Source: Chamaecrista fasciculata (Eukaryota; Streptophyta; Magnoliopsida; Fabales; Fabaceae). From it: a stretch of DNA of 64,000 nt. Both the position numbers and the translations under genes were made by a program. The DNA lies in NCBI GenBank assembly GCA_003254925.1, contig QANZ01051043.1, positions 1-64,000 of the forward strand, written 5' to 3'. This document shows, piece after piece, positions 61,301 through 64,000 of the stretch. Numbering within the stretch: the stretch's first letter is position 1; every line of letters starts with the position of its first letter. Below the pieces are notes generated by a model. It ran no database searches, was not told the origin of the DNA, and was given only the letters and a program-made list of their open reading frames with translations.

Positions 61301-62873
61301 TGTGATACAGGATCAGAATTTTGTGATACAAAGGCAAAGGAATTAGAAGGAATAGGAACAGGATATTTGGAAAACTTCAAATGATCAAGAACATAGAGAC
61401 CATGTCTAACTGTGCCTCGCAAAAGGAGCTTGTGTGTATCCTGTTGTTTGACAACAAAATAGTCAGGAAAGAAGACAAAGTAAGCATGATTGTCTCGAGA
61501 AAATTTTGTAACACTAATAAGGTTTTTATTGATTGAAGGAACATGAAGAACATCCTTCAACAGAAAAGATTGAGTACTGCAGGAAGTGGTAAAGAAAGAG
61601 GAACAAATAGATTTAACAGACAAACCTGAGCCATCTCCAATAAAGACTTGCTCAGGTGCACCATAGGAAGAGCTATCACAGAATGACCTGTCATCAAAGG
61701 AAAGATGACTAGACGCTCCTGAACCCACATACCAAGATGAATCAAAAACAGATTCAGGAGTAGCAATCATGGCTTGTGCAGGAGGAGCAGTAGCTGTTGT
61801 TACAGGAGATCTAACAGAAGGAGCAAAATTAACAGACCCAACACTATTGGATGGATATGCAGAAGGATCTATAGTATAGGATGAATCATACTGGTTCCAG
61901 CATTGAGATGCAATATGACCATTCTTACCACAAATTTGACAAAGAAGATGAGACTTAGATGAATTTCCAACATTAGAATAGGACCTACCACCATAACCAC
62001 GTCCTCTATTGAAGTTTCTTCCTCCAGAACCATAACCACATCCTCGACTGAAACCTCTTCCTCCTGAATTATTCCAACCATTCCTGCCATAAGGTCTAGG
62101 AGCACCTCCTCTAGGAACAAATTGATTAGTGGTATGTGCAACATTAGCTAAGGCAATGTCAGAAGATTTAGACCGATCAAATCTTGCTTCTTGAGTCAAT
62201 AAATGCGAACGAACATCAGAAAATAGAATATGACTCTGTACGAGTAAGCATAGAACATACAAACGCATCATACTCAGCAGGAAGTCCTCGAAAAATACAA
62301 TTGAGATGATCATTAAACGGAAGTGGATGTCCAATATTACTAAGAGAATCAGTTATGTTCTTGATTTTGCTCAAATACTTTGTCATCGTTAAGGAACCTT
62401 TCTTTAAATTCTGTAATTGTGTTTTAAGCTGCATTTCCCTAGCTAAGGTTTGAGATGCAAAGAAATTAAGAATGACATGCCATGCTTCAGAAGACGTTTT
62501 GCAACCAACAGCTTCACCCAAAACCGATTCAGAAACAGAGGAAAGAATCCAAGAAAGAAGCAATCTATCTTGTCTAAACCAATCAAGAAAAGCTAAATTG
62601 ATATTACCAGAAATTTCATCAGAAGAAGAAAGAAATTTCGGAGGAATCGGTGGATGAATCTCAATGAACTTGTCAAGCTGATAACCAATAATCGCAGATT
62701 CTATCTGCTGATGCCAAAGAAGAAAATTGTTGTTGTCTAACTTCACAGAAATCGAATGCGAGAAACTAATCACGCCATTTGATGGTTTGAACGGTGTCGC
62801 CGGAGTTGCAGAGGTTGCCGGAGCAGCTGGAGTCGCCGGAGTTGCCATTGCCGGCGTCGAAGTGCTGATACCA

Positions 62874-63038
62874 TGCTAAACTAAGAGAAAATGAGAATGA
62901 AGAAATTGAAACTGAGAAAAGAATGATTTGCATTAATGAATGAGAAGTACAAATGCAGAGCTGGATTCTTCAGGAACTGACTTCAGGAAGGCAGCAAGCT
63001 TCAGGATCAGAAACTGTCTTCAGGAAGTATACTCTGTC

Positions 63039-63040
<2 letters not shown>
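62874..63040 (-). repeat. 5' LTR of the copia element
   Basis: It begins TGACAGAG and ends TTTAGCA on the minus strand, directly before the primer-binding site. It is shorter than its partner. Confidence 0.9.
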
Positions 63041-63071
<31 letters not shown>

Positions 63072-64000
63072 TTGGCTTTGTTATCTCTAGCTGAGATACC
63101 ATCTAGGTACTATACTAACACTACTAGCTAGTAGCATGTCTCTTCTTTTTAAGATCAGAGTAGCCCCGTGATTCTCTTTTGGACGATATAGTCCAACACT
63201 CTGAATTAATTGAAGAATGTGATTGGTATGCTAGCTCCACAATTTTCCTCATCAACATTTTTATTTTATACTGAAAAGTGAAAAAAGGGGCTCGTTTTTT
63301 CTTAAAGTAGAATCACTTTTAAATTTTAATCGTTTCGTTTTGATCATTTTTTTTAGATCTACATATATATATAATGGAGCCATGCCAGTATGGATAAATA
63401 GTATTTTGTAATGTGTCCATTTTACTTGTATGTTTCTCATCCCAGACATGTGGACCCCACCAGACCAGAATGTTCTCGTCGTAAGCCCAGAAAAATTTTC
63501 GAAATTCGAACGTTGGGACCTCAAATCCTTCCATTCTGTTGTTACTGTACCATATCAGACAAAGAATCACCAAAATTCTTAAGTCTTAACACTAATTAAA
63601 ACGATAAAATTTAGTTATATTTTCTTCTTCACATGTAAGTATTTCTGGTCTTGTGTTTTAACTTTTAACAGACTATACTTTCTTAATATTAAGAATGTTT
63701 TTAATGATTAACTCCTATTCTTCTATGAAAATTAATGCCAAAGATAGCAGATTATTTAATTACTTACTTACACATTTATGCCTTATTCTCTCACAATTAA
63801 ACTATTCTGACAGTTAATGTTGGATATTATATTCCAAAGTCCCTGATAAAATTTCTAGCAAGACGATTTGATGATGGGTAAATCTCTTTTAAATCAGATT
63901 TGTTCAGTAAGTCATTTAAATCAAGTAATTAGATAAGATTTATTAAATATTAAAGAGGGGATGAGTGAAATTTATATATATATAAATGAGATATATGAGT
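63041..64000. other. TA microsatellite and intergenic sequence
   Basis: A TA run at 63041-63066 is the far half of the microsatellite split by the copia element (the other half is 58090-58111). Beyond it the sequence is AT-rich with no gene that I can support. Confidence 0.6.

Larger units (their letters stand above)
58112..63040 (-). mobile_element. Ty1/copia LTR retrotransposon, nearly full length, broken
   Basis: It lies on the minus strand. LTRs occupy 62874-63040 (5') and 58112-58397 (3'), each of TG...CA form, inside a TA microsatellite with TATAT on both sides as target duplication. Next to the 5' LTR is TGGTATCAGCAC, an initiator-Met tRNA-type primer site; next to the 3' LTR is a purine tract (GAGGGGGGA). 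The order is gag with a zinc knuckle (CQICGKNGHIASQC), protease, integrase (HNRLGH, LIHTDLWGP), reverse transcriptase (YVDDILITGSS) and RNase H, which is the copia order. The coding region is in about five pieces, so roughly four breaks. The LTRs are nearly identical where they align, suggesting a young insertion. Confidence 0.95.

Overview
The window is nuclear DNA of a flowering plant, almost certainly a eudicot. It is AT-rich, with intron-containing genes whose exons match plant families: a ZAT-type zinc finger, SEC16, an organellar asparaginyl-tRNA synthetase, PEX19 and a pectinesterase. Between the genes are LTR elements, a LINE and many palindromic DNA transposons. I cannot fix the species. 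Two runs of N (775 and 48 bases) and two single Ns mark assembly weak points.

Layout. 1-1.9 kb: repeat remnants, then the ZAT-like C2H2 repressor gene (1895-2509, +). 2.5-15.9 kb: no host gene that I can support; it holds Mutator-like fold-back elements, a 5'-truncated LINE with a 15-bp target duplication (5677-7711) and a large Harbinger-like element nested in another repeat (9664-11765). 15.9-37 kb: a tandem duplication of SEC16 (16393-23163 and 29971-36351, both +). Both copies have 13 coding exons that join in frame (1383 and 1371 codons), and about 5 kb of nested transposons and a large gap lie between them. 37.7-45.2 kb: organellar asparaginyl-tRNA synthetase on the minus strand (15 exons, 571 codons), convergent with the second SEC16. 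45.6-49.0 kb: a 321-bp MITE and a 2.4-kb fold-back element that carries a captured lectin-receptor-kinase fragment and telomere-like heptamers in its arms. Its right end is 215 bp from the start codon of PEX19 (49227-53006, +, 5 exons, 248 codons, CAAX end). 53.7-56.0 kb: a second large Harbinger-like element with nested insertions. 57.3-57.7 kb: a decayed pectinesterase pseudogene (-). 58.1-63.0 kb: a nearly full-length but broken Ty1/copia element (-) in a TA microsatellite.

The host genes are independent housekeeping and regulatory genes: SEC16 in ER exit-site and COPII organisation, the synthetase in organellar translation, PEX19 in peroxisomal membrane protein import, and the zinc finger in transcriptional repression. 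They form no pathway. The most interesting material is the repeat fraction. Several distinct palindromic families (called P, Q, R, S and H here) have long arms built from a reiterated phrase around TTTGGTCCC / GGGACCAAA. Several copies have exact or near-exact 9-bp target duplications (Mutator-like), and at least three carry GC-richer centres that look like captured host gene pieces (Pack-MULE behaviour).
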